In this document: positions 27,244 through 37,199 of the stretch, piece after piece
Layout: every line of letters starts with the position of its first letter
Numbering within the stretch: the first letter of the stretch is position 1
Source of the DNA: Lachnospiraceae bacterium
Lineage (GTDB): Bacteria; Bacillota; Clostridia; Lachnospirales; Lachnospiraceae
DNA length: 64,000 nucleotides
NCBI GenBank assembly: GCA_022800815.1
Contig: JAAWRC010000010.1
Coordinates: forward strand, 1 to 64,000
Direction of reading: 5' to 3'
Position numbers and translations under genes: made by a program
Notes under the pieces: generated by a model
What the model was told of the DNA's origin: nothing
Seen by the model: the letters and a program-made list of their open reading frames with translations, nothing else
Databases searched by the model: none

Positions 27244-27272
27244 TTCCTAATTGTGTGAGAATTGTGTATAAT
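27244..27272 (+). promoter_or_regulatory. Candidate promoter of the sirtuin-like gene
   Basis: Perfect TATAAT at 27267-27272 with a weak -35 (TTCCTA, 27244-27249) at 17 bp. It gives a ~85-nt leader. Confidence 0.45.
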
Positions 27273-27363
27273 GGCTGTAAGACGGAATGATGAGACATTT
27301 AAGGGGAAAGAAATCGAGGGGAAAGTCAAGTTTTGGAAGACGAAAGAAAGGCGGTGGAGGAGT

Positions 27364-28107
27364 ATGGCATATGAGACATTGCGGCAGATGCTGGAGGAGA
27401 GCAGGCGGATCATGGTGTTCAGCGGCATGGGGATGATCCGGGAGTCGGGGATTCCCTATTTCAAAGATGAACCTTATGCCTATGAGATTGAAACGAAGTA
27501 TGGCGTTTCGCCGGAGGAGTTTTTGAGTGCGGCCTATTACAGCACTAGGCCGGGAGCTTTTTACAAATTTTATAAGGAAGAGATGCTTAAGGACAGGAGC
27601 GGCCGCATCCCCAACGAGGCCCACTATGCCCTGGTAAGGCTGGAGCAGAAAAAGGAGTCCCAGGGGGGAAAGGTGATCATTGCCACCAGGACCTTAAGCG
27701 GTCTGCACCGGAAGGCGGGAGCGAAGAACGTCATCGAGCTCCACGGGGACATGTCCCACAACCGGTGTACCAGGTGCGGCAAGGAGTTTTCCATGGATTA
27801 CATTCTGGAGTCTCCGGGGATCCCCCAATGCAACATCTGCCACGGGGCGATCCGGCCGGGGATCCTTCTGGCCGGAGAGGCGTTGGACAACGGCATGATC
27901 ACCTGGGTGGCAAATGAGACGGAGCAGGCGGATATGCTTTTGGTGGTGGGAACCCATCTGGATTCTTATCTGACGAAGCGGTTCCGCCACTATTACCATG
28001 GGAGCAAGCTGGTGCTGATTGCCGACGAGCAGCATCCCACGGACCAGGAGGCGGACGTGCTGATTTATGGAAAGGCTTCTGAGGTGCTTCCTCAGGCGAT
28101 CGACTGA
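27364..28107 (+). CDS. Sirtuin (Sir2)-like protein with altered NAD site
   Basis: A 247-residue Sir2-fold protein. The Rossmann start is [19 protein letters not shown] (canonical GAGISxxSGIPDFR); the structural zinc Cys pairs are intact (CTRCG and CNICHG), as are catalytic His127 in ELHGDM and [11 protein letters not shown]. However the invariant TQNxDxLH reads TRTLSGLH (residues 108-115): Gln, Asn and Asp are all replaced, which should impair NAD+ and nicotinamide handling. The start at 27364 follows GGTGGAGGAGT; the upstream frame to 27262 has no RBS. It could be a non-deacylase NAD or ADP-ribose binder. It lies 31 nt before gltX. Confidence 0.82.
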   Translation: MAYETLRQMLEESRRIMVFSGMGMIRESGIPYFKDEPYAYEIETKYGVSPEEFLSAAYYSTRPGAFYKFYKEEMLKDRSGRIPNEAHYALVRLEQKKESQGGKVIIATRTLSGLHRKAGAKNVIELHGDMSHNRCTRCGKEFSMDYILESPGIPQCNICHGAIRPGILLAGEALDNGMITWVANETEQADMLLVVGTHLDSYLTKRFRHYYHGSKLVLIADEQHPTDQEADVLIYGKASEVLPQAID

Positions 28108-28138
28108 GTATGGACGGAAAGGCAAGGAATTGATCATC

Positions 28139-29593
28139 ATGGGAAATGTAAGAACGAGGTTTGCACCCAGCCCTACGGGTCGGATGCACGTGGGGAATCT
28201 GAGGACGGCGCTGTACGCCTATCTGATCGCAAAGCATGCGGGTGGGGATTTTCTGCTCCGCATCGAGGACACGGACCAGGAACGGTTCGTGGAGGGGGCC
28301 CTGGAGATCATCTACCGGACCCTGGCGAAGACCGGGCTCCATCACGACGAGGGGCCGGACCAGGACGGGGGCGTGGGGCCCTATGTGCAGAGTGAGAGAC
28401 AGGCGGCCGGGATTTATCTGGACTATGCGAAGAAGCTGGTGGATAAGGGGGAGGCCTATTATTGCTTCTGTGACAAGGAGCGGCTGGATTCTTTGAAACA
28501 GGAGGTGGCGGGCAAGGAGATCGTGGTCTACGACAAGCACTGCCTGCACCTCACAAAGGAGGAGGTGGAGGAGAAGCTTGCGGCGGGGCTTCCCTACGTG
28601 ATCCGCCAGAACAACCCGACGGAAGGGACCACCACTTTTTCCGACGAGATCTACGGGGACATCACGGTGGACAATGCAGAGCTGGACGACATGATCCTCA
28701 TCAAGTCGGACGGCTATCCCACCTACAACTTTGCCAACGTGGTGGACGACCATCTCATGGGGATCACCCACGTGGTCCGGGGAAATGAGTACCTGTCCTC
28801 GTCGCCCAAGTACACCAGGCTGTACCAGGCCTTTGGCTGGGAGGAGCCGGTCTACGTCCACTGTCCGTTAATCACCGACGAGACCCACAAGAAGCTCAGC
28901 AAGCGGAGCGGCCATTCTTCTTTTGAGGACCTGATCGACCAGGGCTTCGTGACGGAGGCGGTGGTCAACTACGTGGCGCTCCTTGGCTGGTGCCCGGAGG
29001 ACAATCGGGAGATCTTCTCCCTTAAGGAGCTTGTGGAGGCTTTTGATTACCGCCATATGAGCAAGTCGCCGGCGGTGTTCGACATCCAGAAACTCAAGTG
29101 GATGAACGGGGAGTATCTGAAGGCCATGGAACCGGAGGCGTTCTATGGGATGGCGGAGCCCTATTTAAAGGAAGTGCTCCGTAAGCCCTTTGACTTAAGG
29201 AAGATTGCGGCCATGGTGCAGACCAGGATCGAGGTGTTTCCGGATATCGCCGGGCTGGTGGATTTTCTGGAGGAGCTCCCGGAGTATGACACGGCCATGT
29301 ATGCCCACAAGAAGATGAAGACCAGCGAGGAGAGCTCTCTCATGGTCCTTAAGGACCTGCTTCCCCTGCTGGAGGGGACGGATGCCTGGGACAACGATTC
29401 CCTCTACGGGCTTTTGCAGGGCTATGCGAAGGAGAAGGGCTATAAGAACGGCTTTGTGCTCTGGCCGGTGCGCACGGCGGTCTCCGGGAAGCAGATGACG
29501 CCGGCGGGGGCCACGGAGATCATGGAGCTTCTCGGGAAAGAGGAGGCCGTTGCCCGTATCAAGACGGGCATTGAGAAGCTGGCCCGTGGGTAA
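28139..29593 (+). CDS. gltX: Glutamyl-tRNA synthetase
   Basis: Class I aminoacyl-tRNA synthetase, 484 residues. The HIGH-type motif is in [18 protein letters not shown], and the KMSKS loop reads [45 protein letters not shown] and the helical C-terminal anticodon domain are typical. Bacteria with GatCAB usually have a GluRS that charges both tRNA-Glu and tRNA-Gln; the sequence alone does not decide that. The start at 28139 is preceded by AAGGA; an upstream in-frame start would overlap the sirtuin-like gene. Its stop overlaps the helicase start, so the two are likely co-translated. Confidence 0.96.
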   Translation: MGNVRTRFAPSPTGRMHVGNLRTALYAYLIAKHAGGDFLLRIEDTDQERFVEGALEIIYRTLAKTGLHHDEGPDQDGGVGPYVQSERQAAGIYLDYAKKLVDKGEAYYCFCDKERLDSLKQEVAGKEIVVYDKHCLHLTKEEVEEKLAAGLPYVIRQNNPTEGTTTFSDEIYGDITVDNAELDDMILIKSDGYPTYNFANVVDDHLMGITHVVRGNEYLSSSPKYTRLYQAFGWEEPVYVHCPLITDETHKKLSKRSGHSSFEDLIDQGFVTEAVVNYVALLGWCPEDNREIFSLKELVEAFDYRHMSKSPAVFDIQKLKWMNGEYLKAMEPEAFYGMAEPYLKEVLRKPFDLRKIAAMVQTRIEVFPDIAGLVDFLEELPEYDTAMYAHKKMKTSEESSLMVLKDLLPLLEGTDAWDNDSLYGLLQGYAKEKGYKNGFVLWPVRTAVSGKQMTPAGATEIMELLGKEEAVARIKTGIEKLARG

Positions 29594-31469
29594 GCTGAAT
29601 GAGTTCCAGGAACGGGCGGTGTGCCATAAGGACGGCCCCGCCCTCGTGCTGGCGGGGCCTGGCTCCGGCAAGACCACCGTGGTCACCAGGAGGGTGAAGC
29701 AGTTGGTCGAGGAGTATCAGGTGCCGCCCGGTGAAATCCTGGTGATCACTTTTACCCGGGCGGCGGCGAGGGAGATGCAGGCCCGTTTCGAGGAACTCAT
29801 GGACGGAAGGAAGCTTCCCGTGACCTTCGGCACTTTTCATTCGGTGTATTTCCGTGTCTTGAAGCACGCCTATCATTATGACGCCTCCCAGATCATCGGG
29901 GAGGAGAGGAGGCTCCGGCTTCTTTCGGAGGAGCTTACGGAGGCGGAGCCTTCCATGGCGGAGGAACCGCTGGAGTTTTTGCAGGAGGTCTTGTGTGAGA
30001 TCAGCAGTGTGAAGAATGACCTGCTGGATTTGGAAAACTATTACTCCAAAAGCTGTCCGGAGGAGTTGTTCCGGCGGCTTTTTCGTGCTTATGAGAATCG
30101 GCTCCGGAGGGAGAACGTCATCGATTTTGACGACATGCTGAGTCTCTGCTATGAGCTTTTTCGGGCGAGGGAGGACATTCTCGGGGCCTGGCAGAGGAAG
30201 TACCGGTACATCCTCTGCGACGAGTTTCAGGATATCAACAGGCTCCAGTATGAGATTTTAAAGCTTCTGGCCCTGCCGGAGAACAATCTCTTTGCGGTGG
30301 GGGACGACGATCAGGCCATTTACCGGTTCCGGGGGGCCAGGCCGGAGCTGATGTTAAATTTCGAGCGGGAGTACCCGGAGGCGAAGCGGTATCTTCTGGC
30401 GGTCAATTACCGGTCTCAGGACAAGATCATCGGGGCGGCGGGAAATCTGATTTCTCACAATCTGGTTCGGTTTGGGAAGAAGATTTCCGGCACGGACCGG
30501 GCGGGGACTCCCGTGGTTTTGGGGGGATTTCCCACGGAGTCGGAGGAAAACCGGCGGATTCTTTCTCACATTCAGGCATATCATAAGGAAGGAATGGCTT
30601 ATGAGGAGATGGCAATCCTCTCCCGGACCAATGCGGGGGGACGGGGGCTTGCGGGTCTTCTGATGGAATATAACATTCCTTTTCAGACGAGGGATTTGAT
30701 CCCAAGTCTTTATACCCACTGGATCTGCGGTGACATTCTGGCCTATGTCCGGGCGGCCATGGGGGATGAGAGCCGGGGAACTCTTCTGCGTATTTTGAAT
30801 AAACCCTGCCGTTACGTCTCCCGGTCGGTGTTTTCCGGCGGGAATGTGTCTCTCTCGGAGATCGAGGCCATGTATGAGGAGAAGCCCTGGATGGCGAGGC
30901 GGATCCGGGAGCTTTCGGAGGACCTTCGGACCATCGGCCGCAGGCCGCCGTACCAGGCCGTCGTCCACATCCGGAAAGCGGTGGGTTATGACGATTATCT
31001 GAGGACTTATGCGAAGGAGCGGAACCTGGAGGCAGGGGAGCTTCTTGCGGTGGCGGAGGAGCTTCTTGCCGATGCCGGGGAATATCCGTCCTTTCCAGAA
31101 TGGTTCGCCCACATGGACCGTTTCCGGAAGGAGATGGAAAAGCAGAGGGACGGGCGGGAGCCGGCTGGGGTGGTCTTTTCCACCATGCACGGGGCCAAGG
31201 GCCTGGAGTATGAGGCGGTTTTTCTGCCCAATGTCAATGAGCAGGTGATTCCCCACGGGAAAGCGGGGCTTTCCGTGGACGTGGAGGAGGAGCGGCGGCT
31301 CTTCTATGTGGCCATGACCAGGGCGAAGGAGAAGCTGCACGTGTACTGGGTGAAGGAGCGGTGCGGGATGGAGGCGGCGCCCAGCCGGTTTGTCCGGGAG
31401 CTCAAGGCCGCCCGCAGGAATGAGGCTGGGTTGGAGTCTTTTCGGAATGAGAAAGGGAAACGGCTCTGA
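29586..31469 (+). CDS. UvrD/Rep-family DNA helicase (SF1)
   Basis: ATP-dependent 3'-5' DNA helicase of superfamily 1A, 627 residues, shorter than PcrA/UvrD (~720-740). Motifs in order: Q-motif-like NEFQERAV, Walker [13 protein letters not shown], motif Ia [11 protein letters not shown], motif [12 protein letters not shown], motif [18 protein letters not shown], motif IV NYRS, motif [20 protein letters not shown] and motif [14 protein letters not shown]. The start is taken as GTG 29586, inside the end of gltX, since the family begins close to the Q motif; the RBS is weak, consistent with translational coupling. Probably a repair or recombination accessory helicase; the main PcrA may be elsewhere. 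Confidence 0.9.
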   Translation: MGKLNEFQERAVCHKDGPALVLAGPGSGKTTVVTRRVKQLVEEYQVPPGEILVITFTRAAAREMQARFEELMDGRKLPVTFGTFHSVYFRVLKHAYHYDASQIIGEERRLRLLSEELTEAEPSMAEEPLEFLQEVLCEISSVKNDLLDLENYYSKSCPEELFRRLFRAYENRLRRENVIDFDDMLSLCYELFRAREDILGAWQRKYRYILCDEFQDINRLQYEILKLLALPENNLFAVGDDDQAIYRFRGARPELMLNFEREYPEAKRYLLAVNYRSQDKIIGAAGNLISHNLVRFGKKISGTDRAGTPVVLGGFPTESEENRRILSHIQAYHKEGMAYEEMAILSRTNAGGRGLAGLLMEYNIPFQTRDLIPSLYTHWICGDILAYVRAAMGDESRGTLLRILNKPCRYVSRSVFSGGNVSLSEIEAMYEEKPWMARRIRELSEDLRTIGRRPPYQAVVHIRKAVGYDDYLRTYAKERNLEAGELLAVAEELLADAGEYPSFPEWFAHMDRFRKEMEKQRDGREPAGVVFSTMHGAKGLEYEAVFLPNVNEQVIPHGKAGLSVDVEEERRLFYVAMTRAKEKLHVYWVKERCGMEAAPSRFVRELKAARRNEAGLESFRNEKGKRL

Positions 31470-31493
31470 GGACGGAAAAGGAGGACGGGAATA

Positions 31494-32423
31494 TTGGAGC
31501 TTTTGGTTGATGCACTTCTGGACGGGGGCCTGGACACTTTGAAGATGCTGCCTTTTCTTCTGGCGGCGTTTCTGTTTCTTGAGTTTCTGGAACACCGGTC
31601 GGGGGGAAGGCGGGACGGTTTTCTCTCGAAGATCGGGGCGGCGGGGCCGGCGGCGGGGGCGCTCTTTGGCTGTGTGCCCCAGTGTGGGTTTTCCGTGGCG
31701 GCGGCCAACCTCTATGCCGGCGGCGTCATCACGGTGGGAACGCTCCTGGCGGTGTTCCTCTCCACCTCGGACGAGGCCGTCCTTTTACTCATGGGCCATC
31801 CGGGCCAGGCGGGGACCGTGTTCAGGCTTCTGGCTGTGAAGGTCCTCCTGGGAGTTTTCTGGGGCTACGGGGCGGACCTTCTGCTGGCAAAGAGCGCCAT
31901 GAAGAGGAAAAGGCTGGGGGCCATCTGTGACGAGTGCGGCTGTAAGGAGGAAGGGATGGAGATGCCCTTCGATGTACTTGGGAAGGGGTACGATCCGGAG
32001 GGGGAGGATGCCTCGGAACATCACGGGCGTCATACGATCCTGCGGGCGGCCCTCTACCACACGCTGGAAATTTTTATCTATTTATTCAGTGTCAACGTGC
32101 TCCTCAACATCCTGCTGGGGGCGGTGGGGATCGAGTGGCTGTCGGGGGTTCTTCTCAAGGATTCTTTTTTCCAGCCGGTGCTGGCGGCGGTGATCGGCCT
32201 GATCCCCAACTGTGCGGCTTCGGTGGTGCTGACGGAGCTTTATCTGAGCGGGGCCTTAAGCTTTGGCTCGGCGGTGGCGGGTCTTCTCTCCGGGGCCGGC
32301 GTGGGGCTGGCGGTCTTGTTTCGGATCAACCGGGACAGGAGAGAGAACCTGCGTGTCACGGGAATGTTGCTTTTTGCCGCCATTTTCTCCGGAATTTTTC
32401 TGCAGATCGTTCTGAATTCTTAA
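31494..32423 (+). CDS. ArsP_2-family putative metal exporter
   Basis: A 309-residue polytopic membrane protein with about eight to ten hydrophobic segments, matching the ArsP_2/'putative manganese transporter' family. Two repeats of a Pro-Cys helix are visible: GALFGCVPQCGFSVAAANLYAGG in the first half and AAVIGLIPNCAASVVLTELYLSG in the second, the hallmark of the fold. The loop between (residues ~130-180) is His/Cys-rich (CDECGCKEEG, EHHGRHT) and could bind metal. The start is TTG at 31494 after AAAAGGAGG. Substrate (Mn, As or other) is family-level inference; no metal riboswitch is seen upstream. Confidence 0.8.
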   Translation: MELLVDALLDGGLDTLKMLPFLLAAFLFLEFLEHRSGGRRDGFLSKIGAAGPAAGALFGCVPQCGFSVAAANLYAGGVITVGTLLAVFLSTSDEAVLLLMGHPGQAGTVFRLLAVKVLLGVFWGYGADLLLAKSAMKRKRLGAICDECGCKEEGMEMPFDVLGKGYDPEGEDASEHHGRHTILRAALYHTLEIFIYLFSVNVLLNILLGAVGIEWLSGVLLKDSFFQPVLAAVIGLIPNCAASVVLTELYLSGALSFGSAVAGLLSGAGVGLAVLFRINRDRRENLRVTGMLLFAAIFSGIFLQIVLNS

Positions 32424-32516
32424 GGGTTTTTTCAAAAAAACTTTCCCCGGAGATGCTATACTGATAACAGAAGGGCCTCGGAGGGGGCCTGTCCACGAAA
32501 GAGAGGTTGGGGAAGG

Positions 32517-33320
32517 GTGTATCAGGAACAGACCAGAGGATATGGAAACGGAACGTATGGGACTGGAGGATATGGAAGCGGAGGGCATGGAACCGGAGGG
32601 CGGCCCGGGAGAAGGGGGCGGGAAAACAGGACCAGAAATATTTTACTCGTGGTGGGAACGGCCCTGGTAGCCGTTTTTCTGGTGTTTTTCATCCGCACGA
32701 AAGTCTTTTCCGGCGGAAGCGGGGGCGCAGGTGAGGAGCTTTGGCCGGACGCCCACGACCCGGCCAGACCGGTCCATCTGGACGGGGACGGGAAGCGGGT
32801 GATCCAGTGGGAGAAGGTCCAAGTTCCCGACTGGGTGACCAAGGATCTGCTGCCGGTCAATGAGTTTTCCAGGCCGGGGACTTTTGTGGACGACGTGGCC
32901 GGGATCGTGATCCATTATACGGCCAATCCGGGGACCAGCGCCGAGCAGAACCGGAATTATTTTGCCGGGCTTGCGGGCGGCGAGACAGAAACCTATGCGA
33001 GCAGCCATTTTATCATCGGGATCGACGGGACCATCCTCCAGTGTGTTCCCATGAGCGAGGTGGCCTACGCCTCCAATGAACGGAACCGTGACACTATTTC
33101 CATCGAATGCTGTCATGAGGACGAGAGCGGGAAATTTTCGAAGGAGACCTACGCCTCGCTGGTGAGACTCACGGCCTGGCTCTCGGACACCTATATGATT
33201 AAGACGAAGGACATCATTCGTCACTATGACGTGACGGGAAAATCCTGTCCCAAATATTTCGTGGATTACGAGGATAAGTGGGAGCGATTTCTTCGAGATG
33301 TGGAGAAAAATCGGCAGTAG
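32517..33320 (+). CDS. Membrane-anchored N-acetylmuramoyl-L-alanine amidase (Amidase_2)
   Basis: A 267-residue peptidoglycan hydrolase. A Gly/Tyr/Arg-rich cytoplasmic N-terminus (QTRGYGNGTYGTGGYGSGG) is followed by one transmembrane helix (ILLVVGTALVAVFLVFFI, residues ~42-59) and an outer PGRP/amidase_2 domain (~110-267). Zinc ligands are visible in IVIHYTANPG and RHYDVTGKSCP, with catalytic elements in SSHFIIGIDGTILQCVP and RDTISIECCHEDESG. The start is GTG at 32517. The last 114 nt are duplicated at 37911-38024. It probably trims wall peptides; its neighbourhood with MurT/GatD fits cell-wall metabolism. Confidence 0.87.
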   Translation: MYQEQTRGYGNGTYGTGGYGSGGHGTGGRPGRRGRENRTRNILLVVGTALVAVFLVFFIRTKVFSGGSGGAGEELWPDAHDPARPVHLDGDGKRVIQWEKVQVPDWVTKDLLPVNEFSRPGTFVDDVAGIVIHYTANPGTSAEQNRNYFAGLAGGETETYASSHFIIGIDGTILQCVPMSEVAYASNERNRDTISIECCHEDESGKFSKETYASLVRLTAWLSDTYMIKTKDIIRHYDVTGKSCPKYFVDYEDKWERFLRDVEKNRQ

Positions 33321-33350
33321 TGGGGAATGAAGGGAAAGGAGGCGCACTTT

Positions 33351-34097
33351 TTGCTGAACATTCTTTTTTGCGATGACGATCCGTTTTTTCTGGAACTGGA
33401 GCGGAAGGCGGCGGAGGAGGTGATCCGAAAGGACGACCTCCCGGTCCGGGTCGGAGCCTCCCTGCGCTCTGCCGGGGAAGCGGCGGCTTTTCTGGAAAGG
33501 CATCCGGGCCGATATCTCGTGTTCCTGGATCTTGATTTCGGACCGGGGAAGCCCAACGGTCTGGATCTCTCGGCGGCCCTCAGGAGGAGAGGAAAGGGGA
33601 TGCAGATCGTCTACACGACGAACCATCAGGAGAAGGCCATGGACATTCTCAGGAGCGGGACGGAGCCTTTCGGCTTTTTGGAAAAGGGGACGGATCTGCC
33701 TCACCTGAAGGCCGGGCTTTGCCGTTATATGCGGATGGCCCTCAGGCGGGGGAAACCTGAGGAAGAAACGGAAGAGCGGATCCTCTTAAATCTCGGTGCA
33801 GGGGAGACGGTGGAGGTCCCCCTCTCGGAGATCCTCTATGTGGAGGCGGAAAAGCACATCTCCCACGGAATCACCTACCATACGCTGAACGGCTCTTCTC
33901 TCACGGTCCTTGGTACTTTGGAGAAGGAGGGCAGGCGCCTGGGAGACGGATTTCTTCGGGTCCATCGGTCTTACCTGGCAGCGAAAGGTCAGATCGTGGC
34001 GGTTCGCAGCGGATATCTCACGCTGTCGGACCGGAGAGAGATCCCCTGTTCTCTGAAAATGCGCAGTGAGGTGAGACGATGGGCAGCGGGAAACTGA
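33351..34097 (+). CDS. LytTR-family response regulator (AgrA-like)
   Basis: A 248-residue transcription regulator. The receiver domain starts LNILFCDDDPFFLELE (acidic pocket) with the phospho-acceptor Asp in YLVFLDLDFG; the C-terminal LytTR DNA-binding domain spans ~150-245 (LSEILYVEAEKHISHGITYHT ... GFLRVHRSYLAAKGQI). TTG at 33351 is taken as start because AAAGGAGG (33335-33342) is properly spaced for it and would fall inside the gene if the ATG at 33327 were used. The histidine kinase gene overlaps its 3' end. LytTR regulators commonly control peptide signalling, wall or surface genes; the target here is unknown. Confidence 0.88.
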   Translation: MLNILFCDDDPFFLELERKAAEEVIRKDDLPVRVGASLRSAGEAAAFLERHPGRYLVFLDLDFGPGKPNGLDLSAALRRRGKGMQIVYTTNHQEKAMDILRSGTEPFGFLEKGTDLPHLKAGLCRYMRMALRRGKPEEETEERILLNLGAGETVEVPLSEILYVEAEKHISHGITYHTLNGSSLTVLGTLEKEGRRLGDGFLRVHRSYLAAKGQIVAVRSGYLTLSDRREIPCSLKMRSEVRRWAAGN

Positions 34098-35554
34098 GGG
34101 AGCGGCGGTGGCTTTTTCTGGTCGGGAAGCTTTTGGCCGGGCTGGCTTTGTGGTACCTGACGGCGGTTGTCCTGGCACTCAAGGGGCCCCACCATGCCTG
34201 GGACGGGATCTATCTGACTCAGGTGATCCTTCTGGTCCTGTTTGCGAAGCTTCTCGGCCGGATCCCTCTCCCGGTTTCTTCCTGTTTTTTTCTGCTCCCG
34301 GCGCTGTTTCTGGAAATGCTCCTGTTCTACGGGCCTCTCGCCCATTCTCCTTTCCTGGCAATGTTTTTTCTGGCGGACTGCTGCCTTCTCATTTACTGGA
34401 AGAAGCGGAACCTCAAGGATTACTTTGCGGGTCTGTCCGTGACGGTCTCTGCCAGTATTTTTCTTCTCTCCGGCTATGAGTTCCTGGCGGAGAAGCTGCT
34501 TCCTTTTTATTTTGATTTTTCCGGAAAAATGGGACTTGGAACGCTCTCCAGGATCAGCCTGATCCTTGGATTTGGGATTTGTTACCTGCTGCTGTTCTGG
34601 GAACTCCTGTGGCTTTTCGGAAAATTGATCCGGAAGAGGGATTGGCCTTCGAGACGGCTTTCGGAGCGGTTTTCCGGGCTGGAGCTTTATGTGTTCCTGG
34701 TGGTGGTGTTCGCCATTTTTCTGATGATTCTCGTGGAGAGCATGTATGTCATGAGCGGCGCATATGGCCACATGTCCTGGCGGATGTTCTGGTTCCAGCT
34801 TTTTTTCCTGTTCATGGACGCAGTCTATCTGGGGCTTCTGGCAAAGGCGGTCTCCATCAAGGAGAAAATGGCGGCGGCGAGGCGGGACCGGGATCTGGCC
34901 GTCTCCTACAGCAGGGTTCTGGAACAGAACATGGACAGCCTGAGGGAGATCCGCCACGACACGAAAAATCTGTTTCTCAGTATGGGCGGCTTTGTGGAAC
35001 AGAGCCAGGATGCGCAGATGAAAGCCTTTTACCGGGAGCAGATTGTTCCCTTTATGGAGGATACCCTCATAAAAAGCGACCTTCAGGAGAAGCTTAAGCA
35101 TTTGACGGAGGCTCCTCTGAAGGCCTTTTTGTATTATAAGATCGCAGAAAAGCTGGAGGGGGGAATCAGGGTCTCCCTGGAGATCCCGGAGCCGGTCTCG
35201 GTGGAGGGGGATTTCGGGGACCTGGTGCGTCTCCTCGGGATCTTCATAGACAATGCGGCGGAGGCGGCAGGCCCTCTGGAAGGAGAGGTGCGGATCAAAA
35301 TTGCCGGGAATGGTTCCGAGGTTCTCTTTCGGATTGCCAATCCGGTCCGGCCCAAGGTGAGGGAACAGGGCGTCCGGCCCGGCCGGAGCGAGAAGGGGCC
35401 GGGGAGGGGGAGCGGACTCTTGATCGCAGAGCGGCTCCTCGCCGGAAACGAGCGGATGATTTTGAATTCCTATTTCACAGAGGGAGAGTTTGTGCAGGCT
35501 CTCGCGGTGAGGAAGGATGTCGGGGAAAGACGGAAGAGCCACAGCCGCTTGTGA
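34079..35554 (+). CDS. GHKL sensor histidine kinase (AgrC-like)
   Basis: A 491-residue membrane sensor kinase. About six hydrophobic segments occupy residues ~10-265, followed by a cytoplasmic coiled region and a phospho-acceptor motif LREIRHDTKNLFLS (His about 293), then the GHKL ATPase domain with the N box IFIDNAAEAA and a G box GSGLLIAERLL. This is the HPK10-type kinase that pairs with LytTR regulators; the 19-nt overlap with the upstream regulator supports a cognate pair. No AgrD-like peptide or AgrB processing protease is seen nearby, so the signal may be a small molecule or wall fragment. Confidence 0.88.
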   Translation: MGSGKLRERRWLFLVGKLLAGLALWYLTAVVLALKGPHHAWDGIYLTQVILLVLFAKLLGRIPLPVSSCFFLLPALFLEMLLFYGPLAHSPFLAMFFLADCCLLIYWKKRNLKDYFAGLSVTVSASIFLLSGYEFLAEKLLPFYFDFSGKMGLGTLSRISLILGFGICYLLLFWELLWLFGKLIRKRDWPSRRLSERFSGLELYVFLVVVFAIFLMILVESMYVMSGAYGHMSWRMFWFQLFFLFMDAVYLGLLAKAVSIKEKMAAARRDRDLAVSYSRVLEQNMDSLREIRHDTKNLFLSMGGFVEQSQDAQMKAFYREQIVPFMEDTLIKSDLQEKLKHLTEAPLKAFLYYKIAEKLEGGIRVSLEIPEPVSVEGDFGDLVRLLGIFIDNAAEAAGPLEGEVRIKIAGNGSEVLFRIANPVRPKVREQGVRPGRSEKGPGRGSGLLIAERLLAGNERMILNSYFTEGEFVQALAVRKDVGERRKSHSRL

Positions 35555-35572
35555 GGTGATTCGGCCGGGATT

Positions 35573-35719
35573 CTACCTGCTTTTCCGGCTTTTCCAGACG
35601 AGGGCCAGGATGTCTTTGAGGACGAGGAACGCATCCAGTTCGGAGTACCCGTATTCTTGTTCCAGACGGTTTAACAGTCGGTTCAGCTCGGCTGCATAGG
35701 GTTTGCCCGTTTTATTCAT
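35573..35719 (-). CDS. Possible 48-residue small protein
   Basis: A minus-strand frame reading MNKTGKPYAAELNRLLNRL and ending VWKSRKSR, predicted largely alpha-helical and amphipathic. It fills the 280-nt space between the histidine kinase and murT, where no other gene exists. Codon use looks like real coding, and the sequence resembles short hypothetical proteins of Clostridia by impression only. Against it, no convincing ribosome site precedes the ATG. It could instead be a remnant. Confidence 0.4.
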   Translation of the reverse strand: MNKTGKPYAAELNRLLNRLEQEYGYSELDAFLVLKDILALVWKSRKSR

Positions 35720-35834
35720 ATTTGTTGTATTCAGGCACGAAAGCTGTTGTTGGGGCAGATTTGTTGCGGAGACGCTCTGCTTGTCGTAAACTTCCCTAAG
35801 ATATAAGAATTATATTAGAAAGGAGAAACGCGGC

Positions 35835-37199
35835 ATGAGAAGGCTGAGATTTTACCTGGCGATCATGCTTGGAAAGCTGGCAGGTTCCATGAGCCGGCTT
35901 TTCGGGCGGGGGAAGGGGGCTGTGCTTCCGGGGACCGTGGCGGGATTTTTGATGCCGGACCTTCTGTCCCTGCTTTCCGGTATGGTGGAGAAGGACGTGT
36001 TCGTGGTGACGGGGACCAATGGGAAGACGACGGTCAACCGTATGATCTGTGAATGCCTGGAGCGGGAAGGAGAGCAGGTGGTCTGCAATCGGACCGGAGC
36101 GAATCTGCCGGCAGGGGTGCTTTCCGCTTTTGTGGAGGCGGCCGGGTTTACCGGAAGGCTTACCGCAGACTACGCCTGCCTGGAGGTGGACGAGCTGGCG
36201 GCGGAGGAGATCCTTGGGCAGATGAAGCCGGACGTGGTGATTCTCACCAATATTTTTCGGGATCAACTGGACCGTTCCGGTGAAGTGGACCGGACTTTGG
36301 AGAGGCTGGAGGGGGCGCTTCGTCTCGTGAAAAATGCAAAGGTCATTTACAACGGGGACGACTGTCTTCTAAGGCGGATTGCCATCCGATGCGAAAATCC
36401 GCAGGCGGCTTATGGAATTGAGGAAACTTTTTGCGGGGAAGCGTTTCAATCCGGAAACAGAGAGGGAAGCTTTTGCTGGTTTTGTGGGAGCAGGCTGGAA
36501 TACAGGAGGATCCAGTACGGACAGCTTGGGGACTACCGCTGTCCCGGCTGTGGCTTTGGCCGGCCGGAACCCAGATACACGGCCTCGGATATCAGGCGGT
36601 TGGAAAACTGGTACTCCTTTGCGCTCAATGGCCGGCCGGTTTTGGCAAGGACCTGCTCTCCTTATGAGGTGTATAATACCCTTGCCGCCTACAGTGCCCT
36701 CCGGGAGTCGCAGGCGCCCATGGGGCATTTCAGGGAAGGCGTGGCTGGTTTTGATTATGGAAACCGCAGGGAGCCGGTGTTTTTGATCGGGGATTCCAGG
36801 GTGCAGCTTCACCTGGCAAAAAATCCGGTGGGGTTTCAGCAGAAGCTGGCTCTTCTGGCCCAGGATCCGGAGCCGAAGGATCTGGTATTCCAGATCAACG
36901 ACGAGGTTCCGGACGGACGGGATGTCTCCTGGCTCTGGGACGTGGAGTTTGAGCGGCTCTTGGGGACAGAAGTGAAAATGGTGGTGGTTACCGGGAGCCG
37001 GCGCTATGACATGGAGGTGAGACTGAAATATGAAAACATTCCCTGCCTGGTCTCGAAGGAATTGTTAAAACCCATCCGGGAGCTTCTGCGGACCGGGACG
37101 GGAAATCTCTATGTGATCGTCAATTATTCCGGCCTGTACCGGACGGGCAGGCTTTTGAGGAAGCTTAGGAGGACGGAGAAAGGAGAGTGGAGGAATTGA
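35835..37199 (+). CDS. murT: Lipid II isoglutaminyl synthase, MurT subunit
   Basis: Mur-ligase-like subunit of the MurT/GatD complex, which amidates the alpha-carboxyl of D-Glu in lipid II. The 454-residue protein has an N-terminal hydrophobic/basic helix, the Mur-ligase P-loop VVTGTNGKTTVNRMI (residues ~57-70), NLPAGVLSAF, DVVILTNIFRDQLDRSGEVD, a four-Cys zinc ribbon inserted near residues 213-240 (CWFCG ... CPGCG) typical of MurT, and the DUF1727 C-terminal domain with VSWLWDVEFE. AAAGGAG lies close before the ATG. It is coupled by a 4-nt overlap to gatD. Confidence 0.94.
   Translation: MRRLRFYLAIMLGKLAGSMSRLFGRGKGAVLPGTVAGFLMPDLLSLLSGMVEKDVFVVTGTNGKTTVNRMICECLEREGEQVVCNRTGANLPAGVLSAFVEAAGFTGRLTADYACLEVDELAAEEILGQMKPDVVILTNIFRDQLDRSGEVDRTLERLEGALRLVKNAKVIYNGDDCLLRRIAIRCENPQAAYGIEETFCGEAFQSGNREGSFCWFCGSRLEYRRIQYGQLGDYRCPGCGFGRPEPRYTASDIRRLENWYSFALNGRPVLARTCSPYEVYNTLAAYSALRESQAPMGHFREGVAGFDYGNRREPVFLIGDSRVQLHLAKNPVGFQQKLALLAQDPEPKDLVFQINDEVPDGRDVSWLWDVEFERLLGTEVKMVVVTGSRRYDMEVRLKYENIPCLVSKELLKPIRELLRTGTGNLYVIVNYSGLYRTGRLLRKLRRTEKGEWRN

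Noticed and set aside
27162-27260. SigG/SigF-type promoter for the germination gene
   Set aside because: A GATACTA-like -10 can be picked out on the minus strand but no convincing -35 at the right distance; not strong enough to report.
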